A stretch of DNA of 64,000 nt from Leptothrix discophora (GCF_030705305.1 NZ_JAUZEE010000001.1:186001-250000), one strand, 5' to 3'. Positions 28,026-35,798 are shown, counted from the stretch's first letter. The notes: generated by a model not told the origin, from the letters alone. A program made the numbers and translations.

Positions 28026-28101
28026 CACCGGCCGCAGGCCGATACAGCCCCACCGGCCGCAGGCCGACACAGCCCCACCCGGCCGCAGGCCGACACAGCC
28101 C
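28026..28101 (+). repeat. Three tandem 25-bp repeats before the binding-protein gene
   Basis: Units start at 28026, 28051 and 28076, the third with one extra C. Each contains the small inverted repeat CGGCCGCAGGCCG followed by a GAyACAGCCC tail. They fill most of the gap between the LivF-like gene and the binding-protein gene. Triple hairpins here could protect or attenuate the mRNA. Confidence 0.85.
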
Positions 28102-28129
28102 GACCGGGCGCATTCCAAGGAGACCGTCG

Positions 28130-29326
28130 ATGACCCCGAACTTCACCCGCCGCAGCGTGGCCCTGGCCGCCCTGTTCGCAACCATCCTCGCCATGCCCGC
28201 GGCCGTCCTGGCCCAGGCCAAGGACCCGGTCCGCGTCGGCCTGGTCAGCTCCAAGTCGGGCGTGTTCGCCCAGCAGGGCGAGGAGGTCATCCGCGCCGTC
28301 AGGTTCGCGATCGACGAGGCGAACGCCAAGGGCGGCGTCGACGGCCGCAAGGTCGAGGTCGCCGAGGCCGACGACGAGGGCACGCCCGATGCCGGCCGCC
28401 GCGTCGCCGAGAAGCTGGCGCGCGACGGCTACAACCTGCTGATCGGCGCGATCCCGTCGTCGATCTCGCTGGCCCTGGCGCCGAACCTCGAACGCTGGGA
28501 CGCGGCCTACTTCGTCGTCGCCAGCAAGAGCGACAAGATCACCGGCGACACCTGCAAGCCGCGTGTCTTCCGCACCAACCACTCGGACGCGATGGACATC
28601 GCCATGATCAGCGAGTGGGCCAAGGGCTTCAAGGAGAAGACCTATGCCTCGCTGGCGGCCGACTACGTCTGGGGCCGCGACTCGGCCGAGTCCTTCGCCA
28701 AGGCCGTCAAGGCGCAGGGCAAGGACGTCAAGCTGCAGCTCTACGCACCGCTGGGCACCAAGGACTTCTCGCCCTTCATCGCCCAGCTCAAGGAGGCCAA
28801 GGTCGACGCGATCTGGGTCGCCGAGACCGGCCGCGACGCGATCGCCTTCGTCAAGCAGGCGCAGGAGTTCGGCCTGATCCCGCAGACCCGGCTGGTGGGT
28901 CACTCGCTGATCCTGAACTTCATGATCAACGCGACCGACAAGTCGCTCGAAGGCACGCCCGGCACCACCGGCTACACGCCCGACATCGACAACGCCCGCA
29001 ACAAGGCGTTCGTGGCTGCCTGGAAGGCCAGGTTCAACCGCCTGCCGACCGACAACGAGGGCCAGGCCTACAACGGCGCACAGGTCATGTTCGAGGGCGT
29101 GAGGCTCGCGAAGAGCGCCAAGCCGGCCGACGTGAGCAAGGCCCTGAGCGGGGCGATGATCGACTCGATCTACGGCAACGTGCAGATGCGTGCGGCCGAC
29201 AACCAGTTGATGCTGCCGAACTTCGTCGGCCGCGCCAAGGTCGTCGACGGCCAGCTGCGTCCGGTGATCGAGCAGACCTTCGCCGCCAGCTCGATGCCCG
29301 GCCCGTCGCCGCTGTGCAAGATGTGA
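28130..29326 (+). CDS. Liv-type ABC transporter substrate-binding protein (transporter 2)
   Basis: A 398-residue periplasmic protein starts with a signal peptide (MTPNFTRRSVALAALFATIL...VLAQA). The type I binding-protein fold shows VRVGLVSSKSGVFAQQGEEV, AIDEANAKGGVDGRKVEV and AADYVWGRDSAESF. A cysteine pair (one in DTCKPRVF, one in SPLCKM) may form a disulfide. It completes transporter 2 and precedes flavoprotein 2. The ligand is probably the substrate of the neighbouring SDR/flavoprotein genes. Confidence 0.93.
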   Translation: MTPNFTRRSVALAALFATILAMPAAVLAQAKDPVRVGLVSSKSGVFAQQGEEVIRAVRFAIDEANAKGGVDGRKVEVAEADDEGTPDAGRRVAEKLARDGYNLLIGAIPSSISLALAPNLERWDAAYFVVASKSDKITGDTCKPRVFRTNHSDAMDIAMISEWAKGFKEKTYASLAADYVWGRDSAESFAKAVKAQGKDVKLQLYAPLGTKDFSPFIAQLKEAKVDAIWVAETGRDAIAFVKQAQEFGLIPQTRLVGHSLILNFMINATDKSLEGTPGTTGYTPDIDNARNKAFVAAWKARFNRLPTDNEGQAYNGAQVMFEGVRLAKSAKPADVSKALSGAMIDSIYGNVQMRAADNQLMLPNFVGRAKVVDGQLRPVIEQTFAASSMPGPSPLCKM

Positions 29327-29361
29327 CCGGCACGGCATGAACGGGGTGCGTCCGACAAAAA

Positions 29362-29386
29362 TGGAATACAATTCCAATATTGTATT
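29362..29386. promoter_or_regulatory. Nested palindromes upstream of flavoprotein 2 (probable IclR operator)
   Basis: TGGAATACAATTCCA (29362-29376) is a perfect 6-3-6 palindrome. Overlapping it, AATACAAT (29365-29372) and ATTGTATT (29379-29386) form a second inverted repeat. The stretch is AT-rich and holds candidate -10 hexamers TACAAT and TATTGT. The GGAATnnnATTCC core recurs at 35718-35730 in front of the IclR gene, which suggests control by that protein. Confidence 0.7.
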
Positions 29387-29415
29387 TCATTCCGGTTCTG
29401 CACCGGACGCGCCCC

Positions 29416-31200
29416 ATGTCGCTGCTGCAAACCCTTCCGTCGCTGCCCTCGGACGCGGCCTACGACCTGGTCGTGATCGGTGCCGGTGGCGCCGGCCTGT
29501 CGGCCGCGCTGCATGGGGCGATCGACGGGGCGCGGGTGCTGGTGGTCGAGCGCACCGGCTACGTCGGCGGCACCACCGCCTGGTCGGCCGGCACGACCTG
29601 GATCCCGTGCACCCGCCATGCCCGGTCGGTGCCTGGCGAGGACAGCCTCGCGCAGGCCGAGGGCTACCTCGACCGGGTCGTCGGCCTGCATGCGGATGCC
29701 GCGCTGCGGCGCGCCTTCCTGGCCCATGGCGCCGAGGCGGTCGAGCGCTTCGAGCAGCACACCGAGGTCCACTACCGGCCCTACGCGACCCATCCGGACT
29801 ACGAGTCCGACATCGAGGGCGCAACCTTGCGCGGCCGGGCGCTGGAGCCGCTGCCCTTCGACGGCCGCCGACTCGGCGCGCTGTTCGGCGCGCTGCGTCC
29901 ACCCATTCCCGAGTTCACCGTGCTGGGCGGCATGATGGTCGACCGCACCGACATCAACCACCTGCTGGCGATGGGGCGCTCGCTGGCCTCGCTCCGGCAC
30001 GCCATCGGCATCGTCGGCCGCCATGCGGTCGACCGCCTGAGCCACCCGCGCGGCACCCGGCTGGTGATGGGCAACGCGCTGGTCGGGCGGCTGCTGCACT
30101 CGCTGGCGCAACGCCCGAACGTGACGCTGCTGCTGCACACGCAAATGCGCGAGATCCATGTCGAGGCGGGCGGGACGGCCGATGAACACGGGCCTCGCGC
30201 GATCGAGGCGATCACGCTTGAGGCCGGCAGCGCGACCCGGCGCGTGCGCGTGCGGGGCGGTCTCGTGCTGTCCAGCGGCGGCATCAACCGCGACCCGCAG
30301 TGGCGCGCGCGCATGCTGCCCGGCATCCCGATGGACTGGTGCCCCGGCGCACCCGGCCACACCGGCCAGGCCCAGGCGCTGGCCCTGCAGCTGGGCGCCC
30401 GTCACGGCGAAGGTGCGGCCAGCCCGGCCTTCTGGGCACCGGTGTCGCTGCGCCGGCGTCCGGACGGCAGCACGGCCGTCTTCCCACATTTCGTGATGGA
30501 CCGCGCCAAGCCCGGCATGCTGACGATCAACCAGGCCGGCCGGCGCTACCTCAACGAGAGCACCTCCTACCACCGCTACGGTCTGGCGATGCAGGCCGAG
30601 CAGCGCCGCAGCGAACGCGGCGATCTCGGTGCCGGTGCGGCGCTGCCGTCGTGGATCGTCTGCGATGCGGCGGCGCTCAAGCGCCACGGCCTGGGCATGG
30701 TCCGCCCTGGCGGCGGTGGGCTGGCGGCCTTCCTCGCCGATGGCTACCTGCGCACCGGCGCGACGCTGGCCGAACTCGCCGTGCGCATCGGGGTGGACGC
30801 CGCCACGCTGGAAGCCACCGTGGCCACCCACAACCGCCATGCCGAGGCCGGCCTTGACCCCGACTTCCAGCGCGGCACGACGGCCTACCAGCGCAACATC
30901 GGCGACGCGACCTGGCCGGGCCGCAACCCCAACCTCGGTGCGCTGGCGACCGGGCCGTACTACGCGGTCCAGGTCGTGCCGGGCGACATCGGCGCGGCGG
31001 TCGGTCTGCAGACCGACGACCGCGCCCGCGTGCTGGATGCCCAGGGCACGCCCATCGCCGGCCTCTACGCGGTCGGCAACGATGCCCAGTCCATCATGGG
31101 CGGCACCTACCCGGGTCCCGGCATCACGATCGGCCCAGGCATGGTCTTCGGCTACCTCGCCGCCCGCGACGCCGTGGCGCGGGCCACAGCAGCGGCGTGA
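29416..31200 (+). CDS. FAD-dependent 3-ketosteroid-dehydrogenase-like flavoprotein (2)
   Basis: A 594-residue FAD_binding_2 flavoprotein has [16 protein letters not shown] at about residues 19-34, YVGGTTAWSAGTTWIP, ATHPDYESD, LNESTSYHRYG and ATGPYYAVQVVPGDIG. These match the KstD-type catalytic tyrosine regions. It ends with YAVGNDAQSIMGGTYPGPGI. The ATG at 29416 was chosen because the longer frame starts with TTG inside the operator. It probably carries out a ring desaturation beside a ketone. It has its own promoter with an IclR-type palindrome. Confidence 0.87.
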   Translation: MSLLQTLPSLPSDAAYDLVVIGAGGAGLSAALHGAIDGARVLVVERTGYVGGTTAWSAGTTWIPCTRHARSVPGEDSLAQAEGYLDRVVGLHADAALRRAFLAHGAEAVERFEQHTEVHYRPYATHPDYESDIEGATLRGRALEPLPFDGRRLGALFGALRPPIPEFTVLGGMMVDRTDINHLLAMGRSLASLRHAIGIVGRHAVDRLSHPRGTRLVMGNALVGRLLHSLAQRPNVTLLLHTQMREIHVEAGGTADEHGPRAIEAITLEAGSATRRVRVRGGLVLSSGGINRDPQWRARMLPGIPMDWCPGAPGHTGQAQALALQLGARHGEGAASPAFWAPVSLRRRPDGSTAVFPHFVMDRAKPGMLTINQAGRRYLNESTSYHRYGLAMQAEQRRSERGDLGAGAALPSWIVCDAAALKRHGLGMVRPGGGGLAAFLADGYLRTGATLAELAVRIGVDAATLEATVATHNRHAEAGLDPDFQRGTTAYQRNIGDATWPGRNPNLGALATGPYYAVQVVPGDIGAAVGLQTDDRARVLDAQGTPIAGLYAVGNDAQSIMGGTYPGPGITIGPGMVFGYLAARDAVARATAAA

Positions 31201-31206
31201 CCCTTC

Positions 31207-31271
31207 GGGCCGGCAGGCACCGGCCCGCCCGCCTCACCCGTCCCTTCGGGTGCCCTCCTCAGGGGGAGGGC
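31207..31271 (+). terminator. Hairpin cluster after flavoprotein 2
   Basis: Three hairpins follow the stop codon: GGGCCGG / CCGGCCC (31207-31226), CACCCG / CGGGTG (31235-31252) and GCCCTCC / GGAGGGC (31252-31271). None has a clear U-tract. They probably end or protect the upstream transcript. The rest of the gap up to 31370 shows nothing else. Confidence 0.5.
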
Positions 31272-31375
31272 GCTCTCCCGCCCGCTCGTCAACCATGGCC
31301 CGCACGCCCCGTCACCCCGACGCGGCGCCGGGCCGGTCCGTCTGCCTCATCCGAAGGAGGGGATCCGGCATCTGA

Positions 31376-31392
31376 ATTGTCGTAGCTACAAT
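31376..31392 (+). promoter_or_regulatory. brnTA promoter with inverted repeat over the -10 box
   Basis: ATTGT-N7-ACAAT is a perfect inverted repeat, and its right half is the TACAAT -10 hexamer (31387-31392). The brnT ATG begins at 31397, only 4 nt after the hexamer, so the transcript would start at or very near the start codon. The repeat is a natural autoregulatory operator for the toxin-antitoxin complex. Confidence 0.6.
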
Positions 31393-31396
31393 AAAG

Positions 31397-31675
31397 ATGC
31401 AGATCGAATTCGATCCGAACAAGGACGAGACCAACCGGTTCAAGCATGGCATCAGCCTAGATCAGGCGGCGGCGCTGGACTGGGGCCGAGGACGCTACTG
31501 GTTCGACCCGCGCTGGGCGCATCTCGAGCCGCGCGTGGTGGGGCACGTCTCGCTGTCGGGACGGCTGCATGTCGTGGTCTTCGTCGACCGGGACGAATCC
31601 CGCCGAATCATCAGCCTGCGCAAGGCCAACGAACGCGAGGTGAAACGCCATGACGAAGAAGAAGGACGGCGCTGA
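31397..31675 (+). CDS. brnT: BrnT-family toxin (ribonuclease)
   Basis: A 92-residue RelE-fold toxin of the BrnT/COG2929 family shows the conserved start IEFDPNKDETNRFKHGISL, a central GHVSLSGRLHVVVFVDRD and the C-terminal RRIISLRKANEREVKRHDEE with the basic catalytic residues. BrnT cleaves RNA and stops growth unless bound by BrnA. It overlaps brnA by 26 bp, toxin first, as usual for this family. No ribosome-binding site precedes the ATG, in line with a leaderless transcript. Confidence 0.93.
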   Translation: MQIEFDPNKDETNRFKHGISLDQAAALDWGRGRYWFDPRWAHLEPRVVGHVSLSGRLHVVVFVDRDESRRIISLRKANEREVKRHDEEEGRR

Positions 31676-31991
31676 ATACATCGTCACCCGGAGCGGACAG
31701 CGGGTGCGCGTTCCGACCCCGGAAGAGGATGCCGAAATCACTGCCGCTGCCTTGGCCGATCCCGACACGGTCCTGCTCACCGACGAGCAGATCGACGCGA
31801 TGGTCCCCTACAGCGCCCTGCGCGGCCGTCCGCCGCTGGCCCGCCCGAAGGTGCTGGTCTCGGTGCGCTACAGCCCCGAGGTGATCGACTTCTTCAAGTC
31901 GACTGGCGAAGGCTGGCAGACCCGCATGGACGAGGTGCTGAAGGCGCATGTGGCGCGGGTGCAGGCCGACGGCGAGGACACGTCGGGTTGA
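31650..31991 (+). CDS. brnA: BrnA-family antitoxin
   Basis: A 113-residue antitoxin has the BrnA central segment LPDTV-like (ADPDTVLLTDEQIDAM) and a C-terminal ribbon-helix-helix (PKVLVSVRYSPEVIDFFKST, GWQTRMDEVLKAHV) that binds DNA and neutralises BrnT. It starts inside brnT, so the two are co-translated. The complex probably represses the promoter at 31376-31392. Confidence 0.92.
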   Translation: MTKKKDGAEYIVTRSGQRVRVPTPEEDAEITAAALADPDTVLLTDEQIDAMVPYSALRGRPPLARPKVLVSVRYSPEVIDFFKSTGEGWQTRMDEVLKAHVARVQADGEDTSG

Positions 31992-32025
31992 ACGGGCCTC
32001 GACCCAGGCCGTGCCCAAGCACCCC

Positions 32026-32868
32026 TCAGCGCGGGCCCACCCTGGCGGCCCGACGTTCATCGGCCTGCGCCAGCACCCGGTCGGTCGCCGCGATGGCCAG
32101 GCGGGCCCATGCCTCGTAGCCCATCGCCGGGGCGCGTGATTCGCTCGGCACCTCGATGCTGATCGTCAGGTCGGCCGGCAGGCGCGAGAACAGGTCGACC
32201 AGGTCGATGTCGCCTTCGCCCGGCAGCAGGCGCTCGCAGCGGGCGTCGTGGATCAGGCCGGCCACCGTGGTCGGACCGGGCACCCGGCCGTCGCAGATCT
32301 GGGCGTAGTTCAGGCGCTGGCGCGGCCAGCCGGCCAGGTCCTCGATGCGGCTCGGCGAACGCGCCACGTGCAGCGCATCGAACAGCACCGCCGCGTTGGG
32401 CTGGTCAACCGCCGCGACGATGCGCTGCGCGGCAGCCAGCGTCGGCACGGCGGTCCAGGGCATGAACTCGAGGTCGGCGCTGAGGCCGTGGCGGGCGGCC
32501 GCCTCGCAGAAGGCGGCGTAGGACGCGGTCAGGCGGGCCTCGTCCGGGTCATCGCCCGCGACCAGCACGTGGGCTGCGCCCAGGCCCGCGCCGCAGGCCA
32601 GGAAGGCCTCGTAGCGGGAGGCCTCGAAGTCGGCGTCCAGGCGCACCACCTCCAGGTCCAGCACCTGCACGCCGGTGTCGCGGATCGCCGCCAGCGCCTC
32701 GCGCTGGCCGGCCGGGTCGTCCATCAGCGGGTGGTGCAGGCCGCCGGGTGCGGCGGGCAGCAGCCGGATGCCGGCGGCGGCGCAGCCGGTGGCGGCGGCC
32801 AGGCGGACCATCTGCGCCGGGTTCAGCGGCAGGGCCATCAGCTGGGCGAGGGAGTAGCGACGGGACAT
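32026..32868 (-). CDS. Sugar-phosphate-isomerase-fold TIM barrel (dehydroshikimate dehydratase-like)
   Basis: A 280-residue xylose-isomerase-like TIM barrel has the four metal ligands expected for this fold: Glu in ADLEFMPW, Asp in VLFDALHVA, Gln in NYAQICDG and Glu in SIEVPSES. It shares this pattern with the dehydratase-like barrel at 11212, but overall similarity is lower. It may be a dehydratase or epimerase acting on a ring acid. It lies 91 bp downstream of flavoprotein 3 on the same strand. The specific reaction is unknown. Confidence 0.8.
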   Translation of the reverse strand: MSRRYSLAQLMALPLNPAQMVRLAAATGCAAAGIRLLPAAPGGLHHPLMDDPAGQREALAAIRDTGVQVLDLEVVRLDADFEASRYEAFLACGAGLGAAHVLVAGDDPDEARLTASYAAFCEAAARHGLSADLEFMPWTAVPTLAAAQRIVAAVDQPNAAVLFDALHVARSPSRIEDLAGWPRQRLNYAQICDGRVPGPTTVAGLIHDARCERLLPGEGDIDLVDLFSRLPADLTISIEVPSESRAPAMGYEAWARLAIAATDRVLAQADERRAARVGPR

Positions 32869-32940
32869 GGCAAGGCTCTTGTAGCGGACGGTGGATCGTC
32901 GGGGAGGCCGATGCCATCGGCGCTTCCGCGCGGGGTGGGC

Positions 32941-32968
32941 GTGTCTCAGGTGGCGTGTCTCAGGTGGC
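32941..32968. repeat. 14-bp tandem duplication at the end of flavoprotein 3
   Basis: GTGTCTCAGGTGGC occurs twice head to tail. The duplication includes the flavoprotein 3 stop codon (32960-32962), so a second in-frame-looking stop lies just downstream. It looks like a recent slippage event. Confidence 0.8.
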
Positions 32969-34729
32969 GGGCGGCGGCAGTGGCTGGCCGGCCGCGTGGT
33001 GCGCCAGGATGTAGCCGAAGGTCATCGCCGGACCCAGCGTGATGCCGCCGCTGGGGTAGTGACCGCCCATCAGGCTGGCCATGTCGTTGCCGGCGGTGTA
33101 GAGGCCGGGGATGACCGCGCCGTCGGCATCGAGCACGCGGGCCTGCGCGTCGGCGGCGAGGCCGGCGAAGGTGCCCAGGCTGCCCGGCACGATGCGCAGC
33201 GCGTACCAGGGGCCGTGCCCGATCGGCGCGACGCAGGGGTTGGGGCCGGCGTGTTCGGCGTCGCCCTGCAGGCGGTCGTAGGCGATCTCGCCGCGGCCCC
33301 AGGCCGGGTCCCGGCCTTCGCGGGCATGCACGTTGTAGCCGGCCACCTCGTCGACCAGGCCGGCCGGATCGATGCCGCAGCGACGCGCCAGTGCTGCCAG
33401 GCTGTCGGCGCGCTGCAGGTAGCCGTTGCGCAGCCAGGGCGCGAGCGGGAAGGGCCAGGGCTTGCTATGACCCAGGCCGTAACGGCGCTGGAAGCGGTGG
33501 TCGCAGATCAGCCAGGCCTGCAGCGGCTGGCCGGGCCGGGCGCTGGATTCGCCCAGGCGGTCGAACAGGCCGCGCATGAAGCTGTGGTAATTGCCGGCCT
33601 CGTCGGCGAAACGTCGGCCGCGGGCATCGACCGCGATCAGGCCGGGCTTGCCGCGTTCGGCCAGGTGAACGAAGGCGTCGAGCCGGCCGTCCGACCGTGG
33701 CAGCAGCGAAACCGGCGCCCAGGCTCCCGCGTGGGCCACGGTGGTGTCGATGTGGGCACCGGCGGCCTCGGCCATGCGCAGGCCGTCGCCGGTGTTGCAG
33801 GGCGGCGCGGCGCTGACGTGCTCGCGGCCGGTCGGCGCATGCCGGAACAGCGCGGCCTTGCGCGCCGTGTCGTGCGGGAAGCCGCCGGTGGCCAGCACGA
33901 CGCCACGGTTCGCCTCGACGACCTGCTCGTGTCCATCGGGCCTGCGCACGCGCGCACCGGTGACGCGGCCGTCCGCCGCGCGGGTCAGGGCCAGCGCCGC
34001 ATGCCCGTGCAGCAGCGTCACGCCGGCCTCGCGGGCCGAGGCCAGCAGCGCGGCGGCGAGGGCGTTCCCGCCCATGCGCAGGCGGCCCTGGCCATGCGTG
34101 AGATGGTCGATCGCATGCCGCAGCAGACGACCGGCGACGTAGACGAAGGAGTCCCAGGCCCGGTTGGCGCGCATGAAGTGGCGCAGGTCGCTGCCGATGC
34201 TCATGCCCAGCCAGCTGAGGATGTCGCGCGGCGGCCGCAGCCGGGCCAGCAGCGGGCGGCCCAGGCGCGCGGCATCGAAGGGCGCGGCACAGACCGAACG
34301 CCCGCCCTCCGCCGCACCCGGCACGCGGCCATGGAAGTCGGGGATGCGGTTGCCGTCGATGAAGCGCAGGGCGGTGTGGTCGAGGTGGAACTGCACCATC
34401 GCCGGCGCATGGGCCAGGAAGGCATCGATGCGGGCCGCGTCGAAGCGCTCGCCCAGGATCTCGCGCAGGTAGCGGCGCGGGGCTTCCGGGTCCTCGTGGA
34501 TGCCGGCCGCGCGGGCCAGCGGGTTGCGCGGCACCCACATCCAGCCGCCCGACCAGGCGGTGGTGCCGCCGAACAGCGGCTCCTTCTCGATCACGACGAC
34601 CTTCAGGCCGAGGTGGGCGGCGGTCACGGCGGCGGAGAGGGCGCCGGCGCCGGAGCCGACGACCAGCAGGTCGCAACGGTCGGGCAGGGCGGTCGGCGCC
34701 GACGGGCCGGATCGCGTGGCAGGACTCAT
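32960..34729 (-). CDS. FAD-dependent 3-ketosteroid-dehydrogenase-like flavoprotein (3)
   Basis: A 589-residue FAD_binding_2 flavoprotein has LLVVGSGAGALSAAV at about residues 21-35, LFGGTTAWSGGWMWVP, ADEAGNYHSFM and GHGPWYALRIVPGSLGT, close to the KstD family. The position of the first active-site tyrosine is RIPDFHGRVPGA, so Phe replaces the Tyr seen in flavoproteins 1 and 2, which may change activity. YTAGNDMASLMGGHYPSGGI closes the FAD domain. It forms a two-gene unit with the TIM barrel at 32026 and follows the IclR gene. A four-unit repeat lies upstream. Substrate unknown. Confidence 0.87.
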   Translation of the reverse strand: MSPATRSGPSAPTALPDRCDLLVVGSGAGALSAAVTAAHLGLKVVVIEKEPLFGGTTAWSGGWMWVPRNPLARAAGIHEDPEAPRRYLREILGERFDAARIDAFLAHAPAMVQFHLDHTALRFIDGNRIPDFHGRVPGAAEGGRSVCAAPFDAARLGRPLLARLRPPRDILSWLGMSIGSDLRHFMRANRAWDSFVYVAGRLLRHAIDHLTHGQGRLRMGGNALAAALLASAREAGVTLLHGHAALALTRAADGRVTGARVRRPDGHEQVVEANRGVVLATGGFPHDTARKAALFRHAPTGREHVSAAPPCNTGDGLRMAEAAGAHIDTTVAHAGAWAPVSLLPRSDGRLDAFVHLAERGKPGLIAVDARGRRFADEAGNYHSFMRGLFDRLGESSARPGQPLQAWLICDHRFQRRYGLGHSKPWPFPLAPWLRNGYLQRADSLAALARRCGIDPAGLVDEVAGYNVHAREGRDPAWGRGEIAYDRLQGDAEHAGPNPCVAPIGHGPWYALRIVPGSLGTFAGLAADAQARVLDADGAVIPGLYTAGNDMASLMGGHYPSGGITLGPAMTFGYILAHHAAGQPLPPPAT

Positions 34730-34748
34730 CGTGGCAAGGATTCAGCGT

Positions 34749-34800
34749 GATCGTTCAGCGCGATCGTTCAGTACGAACGTTCATCGCGAACGTTCATCGC
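34749..34800. repeat. Four tandem 13-bp repeats between IclR and flavoprotein 3
   Basis: Units GATCGTTCAGCGC, GATCGTTCAGTAC, GAACGTTCATCGC and GAACGTTCATCGC run head to tail with one helical turn-like period. Weaker copies may extend to 34737. The last units overlap the stop codon of the IclR gene (34794-34796). They sit 20-70 bp before the flavoprotein 3 start, so they may be protein-binding iterons or simple slippage. Confidence 0.9.
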
Positions 34801-35675
34801 GATCGGCTCGCCGCACGCGTCGCGGCAGCGGGCCTGGCGGTCGCGCGGGCGGCCGGCTCGGCATCGATGGCAACGGGACTGGGCTGGGCCGGCGCATAGG
34901 CCCGGTTGAACAGCGGCGAGGCCGCGCTGATGCCGGCCAGGTCACTGGCGGCGGCCAGCAGCTCGGGGGCCCATTGCTGCATCTTGGCCTCGGTCAGCCG
35001 CACGGCCGGACCGGACATCGCCAGCACGCCGACCGCGCCCTTGCCCGAGGGCACCAGCGCGGTCGACATCGCGTTCAGGCCGGGCGCGTAGGTCTCGCAG
35101 GTCACCGCATAGCCCTGCTTGCGGACCTGCCGGACCAGCTTGAGCACCGCCTGCATCGAGCTGGGCGCGTTCGGCCCGTAGGCCGGTGGCAGGCCCAGGC
35201 CCTGGCGGCTGACCAGCGCGATCGCGTCGTCTTCCGGCAGCGTCGACAGCCAGGCGATGCCGGAGGCCGTGCACGACAGCTTCACGTCGATGCCCTGGTC
35301 TGGGTCGTAGCGCAGGCCCGAGCGGGTGCCCTGCGACAGCGAGACCCAGGTGATGTGGTCGACGTCGACGACGCCCAGCCGCACCAGCTCGCCGCTGGCC
35401 TCGGCCAGCCGGTCGAGGATGGGCTGGCAGAGGTCGATCGCGCCGGAGGCCTTGAGGTAGTTCAGACCCATCGACACCAGCTTGGTGGTCAGCATGTAGT
35501 CGCCGCGCTCGCGCGACTGGCGCACCCAGCCCAGCTCGCCGAGTTCCATCAGCAGGCGATGGGCGGCGCTGCGCGGGATGTCCAGCTCGTCGGCCAGCGT
35601 GGCCAGCGGCACGCCCTGCACCTCGGTGGCGAGCCGTTCCAGGATCGCCAGGGTTCTCTGCATCACGCCGGACAT
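34794..35675 (-). CDS. IclR-family transcriptional regulator (2)
   Basis: A 293-residue regulator has a winged helix (VMQRTLAILERLATEVQGVP, LATLADELDIPRSAAHRLLMELGELGW) and an IclR effector domain (GELVRLGVVDVDHITWVSLS, LSCTASGIAWLST). An Ala/Arg-rich tail of about 25 residues is encoded partly by the 13-bp repeats. It diverges from the dehydrogenase/acyl-CoA dehydrogenase operon at 35799, with a GGAATnnnATTCC palindrome between. The same motif fronts flavoprotein 2. It is a likely local repressor or activator of both. GGAG precedes the ATG. Confidence 0.93.
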   Translation of the reverse strand: MSGVMQRTLAILERLATEVQGVPLATLADELDIPRSAAHRLLMELGELGWVRQSRERGDYMLTTKLVSMGLNYLKASGAIDLCQPILDRLAEASGELVRLGVVDVDHITWVSLSQGTRSGLRYDPDQGIDVKLSCTASGIAWLSTLPEDDAIALVSRQGLGLPPAYGPNAPSSMQAVLKLVRQVRKQGYAVTCETYAPGLNAMSTALVPSGKGAVGVLAMSGPAVRLTEAKMQQWAPELLAAASDLAGISAASPLFNRAYAPAQPSPVAIDAEPAARATARPAAATRAASRSR

Positions 35676-35717
35676 GGCTGCTCCATCGTCGGGTTCATCA
35701 TCACCACTCCTGTTTCC

Positions 35718-35730
35718 GGAATGCTATTCC
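35718..35730. promoter_or_regulatory. IclR-type palindrome in the divergent promoter
   Basis: GGAATGCTATTCC is a perfect 5-3-5 palindrome between the IclR gene and the operon starting at 35799. A plus-strand -10 hexamer TATACT lies at 35752. The palindrome has the same core as the one at 29362-29376. Confidence 0.7.
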
Positions 35731-35798
35731 ACATTTGAACGAAAGTCCATTTATACTGATCCGAACGAACACAAACGGCCGCTGCGACGGCCCCTGTC

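Noticed and set aside
34749-34800. Plasmid-type replication origin iterons
   Set aside because: No replication protein, DnaA box cluster or AT-rich opening region is near, and the surroundings are chromosomal catabolic genes.
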